Below, piece by piece: positions 36,201 through 47,002 of a DNA stretch of 64,000 nt. A program made the translations under genes and the position numbers. This stretch comes from Macquaria australasica. Its lineage: Eukaryota > Chordata > Actinopteri > Centrarchiformes > Percichthyidae. A model generated the notes under the pieces. The model saw only the letters and a program-made list of their open reading frames with translations. It did not search any database and was not told where the DNA came from. Position 1 is the stretch's first letter. Each line of letters opens with the position of its first letter. The DNA lies in NCBI GenBank assembly GCA_005408345.1, contig SEMN01000012.1, positions 496,001-560,000 on the forward strand, written 5' to 3'.

Positions 36201-39200
36201 AGAGCAAAGTCCCAAAAATGAATACACATTTGTGTAGCAGAACTTTGTTTTTTCTGCAGAACGAGTACTTTGAAGTACATTTTGCAGTTAATACTTTTAC
36301 TTCTCTTAATTTTGATTGTACTTGTACTTGTAACAGAGTATTTTTACATCGCTGTACTGGCACTTTTACTGAAGTAAAGGACCTGAGTTGTTCCTCCACC
36401 AGGAGCTAATATATAGATAGAGAGGCAGAGTTAGAGTGTGCCTGTGATGCAGATTGTCACGGCCAGCTCAGCTAGGTTGCATAACATCCTTACTCCAAAT
36501 GCCAAGGCTTCCAGCAGCTGAATTATGCTCATTGTGTTTTCTCTGGATCATGCACAGTCTTGATTCAAAGGACCTTGTTGATGCTTTTTTTTTTTTTTTT
36601 TTTTAAATCAGCCCGTATTCATCTGATAACCAAGGCGGCGGTTTTTAATGCACAGGATTCGTGTGAGGAGCCCTCGAGCTTTCAACAAGCAGCTTTGTTG
36701 TTCTCCACCTTCATCGCAGCCTCCCCAGCCTGGCAGAGTAATGAGGTTATTGATTTTCTGCCGGTTTGATTCATATCAAGCTGAACGCGGAGACGATATT
36801 TTATTCAGGGGATTTGTAATGCTTTTGTTCTCTGATGACTTACATGCTTAAGATCAACTGTTTGAACTCTTTTGTGAGATTTTTACTCACATTTCAAGAT
36901 AGTAGTACTAGCACTTGATGTCTTACACAAGCGCTCATTAGAGCCCTGGGGTCATGCTGTGGTCTGTGTGAAATGCTTGCTTGCAGCTCCACCTGCTGGT
37001 CCTCCGCAGTACAACACCATCTTCGGCAGTAGGCTCTCGTCCAGCTCTACTCCTGCCAGGTAGAGAATTAAAAAAACCCAGTCTTGTTAAATCAGCTTTT
37101 GTATAACATGACAGATTTTTACATCTTCTGCGTGTGGAGCCCTTTAAAGGTCGTCTTCTGATCGATCCTCTGTTTTTCTACTTTCCCCCAGTTCCCCCGG
37201 TGTCGATTCAGTCTCCAGCTCCCAAACCTTTGCAAGTAGGTACCGAGCACAAACCGCATTGATCCTTCCTGCTAACCTGCATCTTTAAAGCCGTCTAATT
37301 ACGGCGTATGTGTGTGACTCAGAGCAGTGCTGGTTCGAACAGACAGGAATGTACCACCACCACACACTGTGAATGATCTCCACCTCTCTCCCCATGTGTC
37401 TCAGATTTCCCCAACCCATTCAGCTCCAGCTCCGGTTCCCAGCAGCCCGTTGCCCTCTCCCCCAGTAACCCCTTCAGCAACGCTTCAGGAGGTGAGACAC
37501 ATGTTCGGGGTCCTTCAGACATTTCTCTGCTACTTCCTTTTTAGATGGAAAAATGTCACGACGTGTCTTCTTTAAGACTTCTAACCATGTTGTACTTTTA
37601 TCTTTTGAAAAGATGATGATGAATTTGGTGACTTTATAATCAAAAGTTGTGGGGGGGTTTTGTAGAGAAAGGGTTTTGTGTTTCTGGGATTGCTTTACAC
37701 ATGGACATAATCCACATCTGTATGTAAAAATTCTTATTATTCTTAAAATACTTTGATTATTCTGTCCAGAAAAGTAAGATTTTATTTTTTTATCACCTGT
37801 TTGGAGGTTAAAGGGAAAGTAGAGTTGAAACAATTAGTTGCTTAACTGATTAGTTGATCGTCAGAAAATTAAATGGTAAGAATTTGGGTGACAGATATTA
37901 AATATTCACTGGTTCCAGCTTTTTGCTTTTCAGTTTGAAGATTTGCTGCTTCTGTGTGTTTTATATTATTTTAAATTGAATATCTTTAGACGTCATCTTG
38001 GGGCTGGCATTTTTCACTATCTTTTTTGACATTTCATAGACCAAACAATTTATTAAAAAAATTATGGCTGGATTAATTGGTTATTAAAACAATCATTAGT
38101 TGCAGCCCTAATCTATTCTTACACTAAATTTTCAATGATTATTGATTTGTGATCAATTATGTATTACATTTTGGTAAAAAACAAACAAAAAAACAAGTTA
38201 AGAAATCATGCACACAATTATTTTCCAAAGAAGGCAGAAAGAGAGATGTCTTCGGTGTAATGGAGGTGAATAAAACACACTTACAATACTAATACAATTC
38301 CTTAGAAATCCGCATCCGGATAATGTCTCCCAGTACAGGAAGGAAATACAAGAGTGAAGAGCTAAATAAAAGGAAATATAAGGTAACGTTTTATTTTGCA
38401 GGTCTGTAATTTTGCAATAATTTCCTACGATGTTTCCTGGAAACAGTTATGTAATTTGGTAAAAAAATATAGAGGAAAAAGTTCTAGGGAAAAAGTTCTG
38501 AGACAGTTATTTGTGTACTGTGTGTACTGAGTTTATAAGCTGCTGTTAATTTCCTTCAAAGACCTGCTCTATTTAAACCCAAGCAAATACTCATTATTTA
38601 TAATTATTGGAAGCTTTATTCTTAATTTCTGTTGACCTGCTAAAACACTCTCTGGGTTACTTTTATTTATTTTTTGATGTATTCAGTTTACATTTGAGCA
38701 GTCAGGAAGCTCATTACTGCTTATGTCGCTTCTGGGCTTCCATATAAAATACAGGAAAACAATTCTCTGTGATTTGTTTAACTTTAACGGCAGCTAATGA
38801 TCTTTTTGACATGGACTGCTTAGCTGTATGTGGCTGTATCTTTTCTGCAGGTGACTCCAGTGCGTTTGTCACCTCGCCGACCTCCGTTTTTCCTCCGTCC
38901 GCCTCCTTCCCAGCACCCACCACCCAGAATGCATTTCCTCATGAGTCAGCCAGCAACCAGGAAGCCAATGGTAAAGTTTTTTTCAATTTCAGTCTAATAT
39001 TTGGCGTGATTGTGTCAATGTACTATTTGGTTCCATTCTTAGGGTACTGAAGCAGCTAAATGGAATTCAGCCATCATTAATTCTAATATTTAAACCTGTG
39101 CATTTCCTACTGTGACATGTCAAAATGTCTTCTGTGAAAAAGGCCTATAATGAGCAATAAAACAAAGCCTTTTCTCTTCGGGGAGAACAATAAACCTGCT

Positions 39201-39510
39201 TTCTATGGCTAAGAGATCTTTAAACTTTTGGCTACATTGTTCAAATAAAGTTCTTCACTATATGTTTGTAATTTAGCTTTGTACTGTCAACAAACCATCT
39301 TTCCTTATACTGTAATATACTATATATGTCTGTTGCTACAGTATGCTAAGCTAAATGACAGCCTTACACGCTCTCATCCATATATAGGTAAAAGTGAAAA
39401 CCTGCACACATGCTGTAGCTGTGGCTGCAGATCAAACACTGAGAAGCTGTGTTTCATTTCAACAGTGACCAGCAGCAGCAGTGAATACCAGTTCACACAC
39501 TTAGTATAGA

Positions 39511-39577
<67 letters not shown>

Positions 39578-39935
39578 AGGTTCTCCTCTGCGGTTTCTGG
39601 TTGCTTTGCTGCCTTCGCACCCCTGAACAAGTTTTTTTTTCTGTCGTGTTACGTGTGTTTCAGGTTTTGCCTCCTTCCCTGCGCCCGACTCTCAGCCCAA
39701 AGTCCCCCGGCCGATGTCGGTGAACCCATTTACGGTGAGTGCAAACAAGTGGCCCCAAGTGAACTTCAGGGGGGGATAGAAGTGGGGGCTAATTGGCATT
39801 TTTTGCAAGCTCTCTTTTTCTGCAAACTGCAGGAAGTGTAGTAAAGTCCTCTCTGCTCGTTCTCACCCTGCCTCTCTTGTCTTTCAGGGGAATGTTTACC
39901 CCAGTCGAGGGACGTCACGAAATCCTTTCATCTGA
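27531..39935 (+). CDS. agfg2: agfg2: ArfGAP with FG repeats 2 (complete, 14 exons)
   Basis: An AGFG-family (Rab/HRB) protein: an N-terminal ArfGAP-type zinc finger and a disordered tail with NPF motifs that bind EH domains of EPS15-type endocytic adaptors. Exons: 27531-27697, 28565-28658, 30174-30289, 30974-31118, 31501-31621, 31728-31832, 33318-33350, 35544-35789, 36987-37059, 37192-37235, 37405-37491, 38851-38970, 39664-39734, 39888-39935. All junctions are GT-AG, all phases agree, and the CDS is 1470 bases (489 residues; human AGFG2 is about 481). The VREL, HCFEC and GVTY.DITVGSFVCT pattern matches AGFG2, whereas AGFG1 reads KCFDC and GPTYVNMTVG. The neighbouring IRS gene agrees with the mammalian Agfg2-Irs3 neighbourhood. 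The small exons 7, 10 and 14 rest on phase and splice signals. Confidence 0.92.
27961..28014. repeat. TC microsatellite (27 units) in agfg2 intron 1
   Basis: A perfect dinucleotide array; open frames across it are artefacts. A second CT-rich block and a (GC)5-GT tract follow at 28110-28207. Confidence 0.93.
28984..29014. repeat. TG microsatellite in agfg2 intron 2
   Basis: About 15 TG units directly abutting the left end of the element at 29013-29758. Confidence 0.88.
29013..29758. mobile_element. hAT-type non-autonomous element with nested second repeat
   Basis: The left end reads gtggttcccaaac and the right end ttttgggaaccac, an inverted repeat of the 'cagtggttcccaaa' type that I associate with hAT superfamily elements. 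Inside, 29190-29490 matches the separate AT-rich 'aatcgattatcg' family (cattttctgac, gaagctggaacc, aattaatcgattatcg), suggesting a nested insertion. No transposase frame is present. Confidence 0.6.
30385..30555. mobile_element. Fragment of the AT-rich 'aatcgatta' element, agfg2 intron 3
   Basis: Contains aaatgcccatcacaagttcc, gatgtcttcaaaattgctt and gagaagctggaactgg in the same order as the copy at 29190-29490. Termini are lost. Confidence 0.5.
30598..30720. repeat. Dispersed teleost repeat fragment, agfg2 intron 3
   Basis: The phrases gtccagactgaaatatctca and ggattgccatgaaatttggt are hallmarks of a very common fish repeat; related to 7065-7577 in the opposite orientation. Confidence 0.5.
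31833..33317. other. agfg2 intron 6
   Basis: Non-coding. It contains an inverted-repeat element at about 32190-32690 (see that entry); otherwise AT-rich with no exon signal until the microexon at 33318. Confidence 0.5.
32190..32690. mobile_element. Foldback element with a 31-bp perfect inverted repeat
   Basis: The segments 32226-32256 and 32608-32638 are perfect reverse complements. Partial complementarity continues outward (tatttttcttgttgtcaa against gctgaaaatagaaaaatata). The 351-base centre has no gene. The structure suggests a degenerate foldback or MITE element; its ends were not located. Confidence 0.6.
33318..33350 (+). CDS. agfg2: agfg2 exon 7, 33-nt microexon
   Basis: Flanked by a long pyrimidine tract with acceptor ATAG and a strong donor GTAAGA. 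It is phase 1 at both ends and in frame, encoding roughly ASSSFKNHFTL. Being a multiple of 3, it could be skipped without a frameshift. Confidence 0.6.
   Translation, partial: PVALSKTTSL
33351..35543. other. agfg2 intron 7
   Basis: A 2.2 kb intron. The first 1.2 kb holds a 148-codon open frame (33439-33885) with no recognisable protein features. The last kilobase is occupied by the dispersed repeat with hairpin at 34640-35190. Confidence 0.5.
34640..35190. repeat. Tandem/inverted copies of the 'agctccagaacagct' repeat
   Basis: Three direct copies of agctccagaac(a/t) followed by taaatgga(c) start near 34655, 34828 and 35000. A fourth, inverted copy lies at 35110-35185. The third and fourth form a hairpin of about 70 bases per arm (34977-35047 against 35110-35185) with a loop of about 60 bases. 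Confidence 0.65.
35544..39935 (+). CDS. agfg2: agfg2 exons 8-14: disordered tail with NPF motifs
   Basis: Ser/Pro/Gln-rich sequence. Exon 8 has FPKSLSVDFGGL and DRYAAVLQLDSVFS, matching the DKYAALAELDSVFS block of AGFG proteins. Exon 11 has FPNPFSSSSG and SNPFSNAS, exon 13 ends RPMSVNPF, and exon 14 ends SRNPFI before TGA at 39933-39935. There are four NPF motifs, candidates for EH-domain binding, but only about two FG dipeptides, so the FG-repeat character is weak. The C-terminal NPF(L/I) is shared with human AGFG1 and AGFG2. Confidence 0.88.
35830..36405. mobile_element. Second 'tacttttact' interspersed repeat, interrupted, agfg2 intron 8
   Basis: The left part (acttgtactctacttaagt, ctttatacttctactttag) and right part (agtactttgaagtacatttt, gcacttttactgaagtaaag) match the copy at 19165-19665. 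Between them, from about 35986, a sequence starting ccagtggctcccagcctttt resembles a hAT end, so another element seems to have inserted. Confidence 0.5.
37810..38115. mobile_element. AT-rich 'aatcgatta' element, agfg2 intron 11
   Basis: Starts near agagttgaaacaattagttg and ends near aaacaatcattagttgcagc, with internal cactggttccagcttttt and gacgtcatcttggggctgg. Ends are imperfectly complementary, consistent with a non-autonomous terminal-inverted-repeat element; superfamily not established. Confidence 0.6.
39511..39576. repeat. (GCT)22 trinucleotide repeat in agfg2 intron 12
   Basis: A perfect 66-base GCT/CTG array on the sense strand, ending 87 bases before agfg2 exon 13. CTG/CAG arrays form hairpins and are length-unstable. 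Confidence 0.95.
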
Positions 39936-42000
39936 AGCCCCCTCCTCTCTCCTTACGTCAGCCCCCCCCCCCCCCCATCTCTGGGAACCGAGGGAGAAGT
40001 GAACTTGAGGAGTCGCTGCCATTTCAATGCCTTTGGAGTATTTTCACCCTCTGAGGGAGGGTTTTTCACCTCTCTCCTCCCCACCCCCCCGTCTGTGTTT
40101 ACGTGTTTATGGAGGGAAAAAAAAAAGCGTGTGAATGTAATTATGAAATTGATGTATGTATGAGAGTGTTCCCCCTGCTGTCAGTATGTCAAAAAGGTGT
40201 TAGTGTGCCAGTAGACGCCACCTCAGGGCTCTGTGGGAGTCACGAGTAAACGACGCCTCTATGATTTTTGCAGAAACACACACATATATGACACACACAC
40301 ACACACACACATGTCGCTGCTGCTACTTTGCTTTCATCTCCTGCTTAAAAGTGCAAAAAAAAAAAAAACAGCCCGTCAGTAAATATGTCAGCGTTGTCTT
40401 CTCAGTTGTCCAAAGGAAAAGCCACTTGAGACCCTGCATCACGAGTTCCTACAGATGGTTATAACAGCATTAACAGCCTCCTGATGCATGTGATAAGACA
40501 GGATTTTCTCTGTAGTGGAACATGTTTGCATTTGTCACTGTTTCTTTTTTTTTTTTTTGTCAGGTTTCCTTTGAAGGATAATCTCATGTTTTTCCCATTC
40601 CTAGGCTGCATGCGCTTAGAGGGCTAAAAGGAGATGCTACTGAATGTAAAAGCAATTTCAGAATAACTTAACGTAAACGTGTATAAAAAAACAAAAAGAA
40701 AAACGTCATCGCTTCATGTACCGGACCAAAATGTTTCTCGCTTGTTTGTTTTTTTGTTTTGTTTTTTGGTTGACATGGAGGCGAAGTTTATTTCCCTTAC
40801 TTTTGCCAAAAAGTAAAGAGAGATTCATGTAACGTCTTTGTAATTACAAAGTATTCATGTTCATAAAATCAGTTTGTTGCTTCTTAAGACAGTTTGGCTC
40901 TGGGTGTTAATTTATATGTAAACTAATGTGCTAAATGATTATATTAGTTCTTGAGTGTAATAGCGGCTTATTTTTAAAGACTGCAATGCCTTCTTCAAAC
41001 AGCAGGGGGCGCGTGATATCTACTTTTCTCTGACCTCGTGCACAAGGTTACTTATGGATGCATATTACATAACAACACAGATACTGCATAAGCATACAGC
41101 ACAAAGATAGAAACCCTTTTACAGCTTTCAGAATGACTATTATTAGACCCCCTTTTTAAAGATTTATTGGCATTTTAAATTCAGAGTAAAACCAATTCGA
41201 AAACATGCATATTTCTTGTGTGTTATATGCATTATTTGGTAGGATTTATTACAGCCATGCACCACTGCTCAGCCAGACAGTCGGAACAGATCAACATCAG
41301 TGTACTCACAGACAGTCTGAGTACATATATTCAATTACAGCAGCTTAACCTGCTGTTTGTGCAGCGTTTAGGAATCAATATTAACAATTTTAAAAAACGA
41401 CTGTATTTAGGATTTATTGAGTTCACTATGAAGCTAGATTTTAAATATTTGTATGCATTCAATCACAGATGTAGTAAATAGTTAGATTGGTCTATTAAAA
41501 GTTAATATATTAACATATGAATACAGGACAGGGGGATTTTTTATAATAAATACAACAGGATGGACTCATGGAAGCGCCAACACTGAAATATTACGCCACA
41601 CACACACGTTGGAAGTGTTGCTGCCTTCACGTGCTGTGGGAAATATTGGCATTGATGGTAAATGGGGAAAGTCCACGTGTCATAGCAGCAGAAGAAACAG
41701 ATACAAATCGGAAAAAAGAACTATTCAAAATTAAGAAATTAAAATTCAAACAAAGCATATTGCTACAGTATCACTATACTAAAGAATCTGCTAGACTTGC
41801 ATGAATCATGTACAGAATATCACCAGGCACCATCACTGGATATATGTAGTAAGGTCCTAGTTTTGAGTTTTAGTTAAAAGTACTATATGTAGCATTTTTC
41901 TTGTTTTTCCTTTTCTATTTACTTGACCGTTAGCTGATGTAATTCCCCATTTGGGTTAATAAAGTAATCTATCTCTGTCTGTCATTAAATCCGTATCGAA
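39936..42000. other. agfg2 3' UTR and downstream intergenic DNA
   Basis: No coding exon recognised. The 3' UTR begins with a C run (39962-39976) and CA repeats (40291-40312). A CATAAA variant occurs at about 40863-40868 and canonical AATAAA only further on (about 41545, 41957), so the cleavage site is undecided. Confidence 0.4.
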
Positions 42001-42014
42001 AGCACTGGAATGCA

Positions 42015-42667
42015 CGAAAAAATAGTTTTTTCGCGCCCGAGCTCTGCTGTCGGAGCTCGGGCTGGGTCCGTGAACGCAGCGGTGTTCCAGAGTAGCCTAG
42101 TACAGCGGTGAGTGACAGTCCTGCTCCACGGTATCTGCTCCGCTCCTCTCCACACTAACGTTACAGCAACAAGACCAGAACCGAGCAGGGCAGGGGTGGG
42201 GGGACAGGCAGACAGTCAGAGAGACAGGCAGCGTGCAGCAGGATGGGCTCTGTACTCTGTTATGTGCAGTAAGTGGCATTAAACCGCTCAGACAGCGCTT
42301 GGAAACACTAGCAGTAGTAGTAGTAGTAGTGGGGAGTAGGGGGAGCTCCGCCGCATGTGCTCGCCCGTGTGGAAAACTTGCGCCGGGCCCGTCCGTTGGA
42401 GAGAGACAAACAACCAAAAGAAGAGGAAAACTAACCACAGCTGCAGCCGCAAACAAACCCCGGTTCAGGTTTAACGTCCGGGACTCGCAGCAGCAGCAGC
42501 AATCCTCTGTCTCCCCTCTCACATGCCTGCGTTGATGTGTGAGAGAGGGAGGGGAGCGGAGCCGGGGGATGTTTGAATTACCTCTCTAAACTTGCAGAAA
42601 TACAACAAGAGAAATAAAAGAAGTCGCGTTTGTTTTTGTGGGGAATTAAAGGAGATATCGGGGTATC
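42015..42667 (+). promoter_or_regulatory. GC-rich 5' region of the IRS gene
   Basis: Base composition changes sharply at about 42030 from AT-rich to CpG-containing DNA, which continues into the first exon: a plausible CpG-type promoter and 5' UTR. It starts with two adjacent perfect palindromes (42015-42033 and 42035-42062) and holds an (AGT)n run at about 42311-42330. No TATA box is evident. The start ATG at 42668 follows ggtatc and is the first ATG of its frame. Confidence 0.5.
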
Positions 42668-43016
42668 ATGGAGAGTCAAGTGGGCGAGCAGCAGAGCTGC
42701 GAGGACGTGCGGAAGAGCGGCTACCTCCGCAAGCAGAAGTCCATGCACCGGCGGTACTTCGTGCTCCGCGCCGCGTCGGAGCGCGGCCCGGCCCGCCTGG
42801 AGTACTACGAGAGCGAGAAGAAATTCCGTGGCAAGGCCCCCGTCCCGAAGAAAGCCGTGGCGCTGGAGACGTGCTTCAACATCAACAAGCGGGCCGACTC
42901 CAAGAACAAGCACATGATCGTGCTGTACACCCGGGCCGAGAGTTTCGCCATCGCCGCGGAGAACGAGGCGGACCAGGACGAGTGGTACCAGGCCATGGTG
43001 GACCTGCAGTGCAAAA
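42668..43016 (+). CDS. IRS exon 1: PH domain
   Basis: Residues 1-116 plus one base. It encodes DVRKSGYLRKQKSMHRRYFV, RLEYYESEKKF, FNINKRADSKNKHMIVLYTR and DEWYQAMVDLQ, a full IRS-type PH domain that tethers the protein near the receptor. The donor is strong (AAAA|gtaagc). Codons are very GC-rich compared with the later exons, in keeping with the promoter CpG context. Confidence 0.94.
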
Positions 43017-46000
43017 GTAAGCAAGAGTCGCAAAAGAGGCTCATCACACATGCACGCTCTCTCATGCATGCATGCACACACTCAATACTGTATGAGGCTC
43101 CTTGCATGAGGGGAGAAACGTGGCAGAGGCGCACTGCAGATCGGGACGTTCATTCCAGTGTTTTGAATAATATGCAGGGATTATTTAAAAAAACCCATTA
43201 CAGCTCGTCAAGCCAAGTTTACATAATTTATGTCTGTGGCGTGGGTGCACTCCCTTGTACGTTTTTAGGATTTCTAAACTGTCTGGTATTCATTTTTACA
43301 CTTTTAAAACAGGTTACAGCAAACGGCCTCTGACGGGAGTGTGTGTGTCTGTAAACATGCGCCTTTAAGCTGCTTATCCCCCCTCACACACACCCACACA
43401 CACCAATCCTTATCATACTGGTGTCAGGTCAAGATATTTGTTCCCAGTTGTGCTTCAGACTTTTTTTTTGTTCTGTGTGGGCCTCAGCTGTGTGCAAGCC
43501 TTTGCCTCTCTTTCCCAAGTCGACTGCTCAAACACACCCTGCCCTCCTGTTTACTTTGCCTGCTCTGCTTTTCTGCTGACACTGCAATATTACATCAGGC
43601 ATTGATCCCAGAAGAGGGGAGGGAAAATGTCCCAAAAGTAGTCAGAGAGGTTTGCACCTGACTGCTTACTCATAATTCATGCATTAAAGATTTATATTTA
43701 TTTCCTGACTGAGTAGCTTCTCCTGCATCTAATGCTGCCTTGATGTGCAAAAGGCCTCAACTCCCTCCCACAAAAAAATCACCCATGTAGATTTATCTCA
43801 AATGGTGTCTATCAGCCGCTGTGTAAACACAGCTGTCAGAGCAATGGTGGTGAGCACACCAACTTCAAATCACCTGTTCAGCCCCCCCCCCCCCCCTTGC
43901 TGTGAGAGACCAGACAGACCACAAGGGACGCGTGACCGCGTGACGCAATCTTGGCAAGCGAAGATATAGAGTTCAAGGTGCTTCTTGGCAAGCGAAGATA
44001 TAGAGTTCGAGGTGCTTCTTACACATTGACCCTCCTGCTCTGTTGCACAAAGCAGCTGGTTAGTGACAAGGAAGTTAAACACCTGAGGAGAGAGAATGTT
44101 TGATATTCTAGTTTTCATTTAAAACCCACAGAGAGCGAGTTGTTTTAAAGTTGCAGACACATTTGGCTGATCTGAGCTTCAAAATGTTGCAGGCTGCCAG
44201 AAGGTGCATTAAGGGGGGATCTAGTGAAACCCTGCAGATTTGGAATTGATGTCAACATTGTGGCCCGCTCCCTGTTGCTTTAACACAACTGGGTTTGTGT
44301 GTGTGTGTGTGTGTGTGTTTTTCCCAAGCGTTTGACGAGTTTTCCACGAGACGGGAGAGTGAATAGACAGATGTTGTGGCGGAGATGCAAGACACTGACT
44401 TTAGAGCCTCTCTGTGCAAACTTTTGCTTATGTCCAACCAAAAAAACAAAACATCTCCAAAGTGCAAATAATCCAATCTGCAGTTGAAAGCGCTTGTGTG
44501 TGAAGTAGAGCTGCAAATGCAACGATTAGTCGATTAGTCAGTTGAAAGAAAATTATTGCCAACTATTTTGATAATCGATTAATCGTCATTTTTCAAGCAA
44601 AAATGTCAAACATTTGCTGGTTCCAGCTTCTTAAATGTGAGGATTTGCTGCTTTTCTTTGTCATTTATAATAATAAATGAAGAGTCTTTGGGTTTTGGAC
44701 GAAAGAAGCAATTTGAAGACGTCACTTTGGGCTCTGGGAAATTGTGATGAGCATTTTTCACAATTTCTTGACATTATATAGAATCAACAATCAATCGATT
44801 AATCGAGAAAATGATCGGCAGATTAATCGATAATGAAAATAATCGTTGGTTGCAGCCCCAGTCTGAAAGTCAGACGCGCAGTTTTATGGTACGTTTATGG
44901 GCTGCAGCTCAGCAGGTGAGTGCGCTCGTGCCTTCCAAGGAAACCAGACAAGAAGCCGGCTCGAGCATCATCATGCCGTCACTGCCATGAGTTGTCTTTG
45001 AAATTACAGGTCCGGCACGCTGACGGCTTCTCGCCTCCCTCTTTTGTTGCTCTGAGTGTTGGATTTTTCCTGTAAATCACCCTCGCTGACAGTGACAAAG
45101 GGCTGCAGCTGGCTGCTGTAAACCCGCACGCTGGCAGGCATTTTCTTGTGGTACATGCTTGCACAGTTTCTGCTCATCCAAAAAATATAAAAAATGAGGC
45201 CTCACACGCGCATGCACATGATCCAGGCGTGTACAGTTATATACGAGGTGGAGTTGTAGGGTCACAGCCAAATGCTGCCTAAACCTGCATGTGTGAAAAT
45301 AGCTTAAATGCGCGCACACACACACACACACACACTGAACACTGTCAGGATTCCTGCCTGTAATAACCCTCCTCTGGTATGTGCAGCTCATACACAGTTT
45401 CAAGTCTTCGGTGTGTTGATTGAACCTCCTCAACCCCTCCCACGCTGTCTTTCCAGCCTCGTCTACGCACACACTGTCACTACTCCACTACTGTCAGTAC
45501 AGTCGAGTATTCGTCCCCCTGCTTGTCCCAGTGGGCAGACAGAGGAATTCACAGCCTGCAGACTAAGAACAGGGTGAAGCCGCGGGGCACAGAGCCAAGA
45601 GATGCTGCACTGTCTGTCTCACATAGTTTCCAGAGGACCACTCCCTCAATTTGATACCTGTGTAGCTGCTCATATGAAGCCCTGTCAGTTGCTACAGGGG
45701 GTAAAGTTCTCAGCAGCCGCCTCAGCTGGAGGTGGAATCAGAGTTTGAATAATCAGGTTGCTTTGAGTCTTCACAGCAAGAGGTTGGGATAGTGAGCATG
45801 CATAGAGTGGAAGCACAATACTTCCACAAAACAAAACACGTCCATGCTGCCATTTAGTACAGCTACACTGTGCTTTGGGTCTGGGAAACTCACCTAAAGC
45901 AGCCCAGGAAGCGTCTGGTATCTAAAGCGTCTGGTAAAGCGTCTGGTAATTACACAAACACGAGCAAGCTGCCGTGCAGGGCGATATTAGGATCTCAGTT

Positions 46001-46959
46001 AGTCCAGTAAGACCCTGTCAGGCAATGAGTACAGTATCAGGCTTGAGGGCAGCTATTTGCTCAACTATTAGGAGTCAGTCGAGTGTGTAAAGGCTTAACC
46101 TCGACGAAACGGGCGGAGGTGCGGCCCACAATCGTCGCTTGCCAGGAAAACTGTCCCGCAGCTCAGGCCACCACCTCAGGAATTGTTATTGAACTCAATA
46201 AAACAATGTGGCAGAGTTAATCTTTGGAGCCAGTGGCACTAAACGAGAGAAACACTAGCTATACACGCACACGCGAACATGCAGAAAGGCTGCATGTATC
46301 ACAACAGCAAAATAAAAGCACGGCCAAAAAGCAGATAAAGTCTGATTTAGTGCTGAAACAATCGATTGAGAGAAAATGAATCTGCAACCATTTTCATAAT
46401 CGGTTATTTATCAAGAAAAAAATGCCAAACATTATCTGGTTCCAGCCTCTCAGATGCGAACATGTGCTGCTTCTTTCTGTTTTTATATGAGTACATTTAA
46501 TATCTTTGTGTTTTGTTCTGCTGATTGAGAAGACAAGCAATTTGAAAACGTCCCTTTGTGTTCTGGGAAATAGTGATCGGCTTTTGTTCACTGTTTTCTG
46601 ACATTTTGCAAGACTCTATGATTAACCAGTTACTTGTAAAAAAGAATCAAACAGATGAAACAATAATGGAAACAATCGTCAGTTGCAGCTCCACTCTGAT
46701 CTTAACTCAAGGTCCACTTACTAACTTTTTTATGAGCGAACTCCGTCTGTTGACCTTCAGTTGAGATGCACTTCAACGCTCCAGTAAAACAAGCCGTGGA
46801 CCTTGAGTTCAGATTTGTTTTTGTCAAACTACTATTTCAAGGTTAAGAATTAACTTTTTTAGTAGAGCTGAAAATTGTGATTTTGACTCATTTCAAAGCA
46901 AAAATGTTAAACATTTCCTGGTTCCAGCGTCTGAAATGGGAGGATTTTCTGCCTCTTTG

Positions 46960-47002
<43 letters not shown>

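Noticed and set aside
27531..39935. Identification of this gene as agfg1
   Set aside because: The finger reads HCFEC and GVTY.DITVG as in AGFG2, not KCFDC and GPTYVNMTVG as in AGFG1, and the N-terminal VREL also fits AGFG2.
42578..43081. 167-codon open frame on the minus strand over the start of the IRS gene
   Set aside because: It is antisense to the GC-rich PH-domain exon, has no recognisable domain and a biased Leu/Val/Arg/His composition that mirrors the sense codons.
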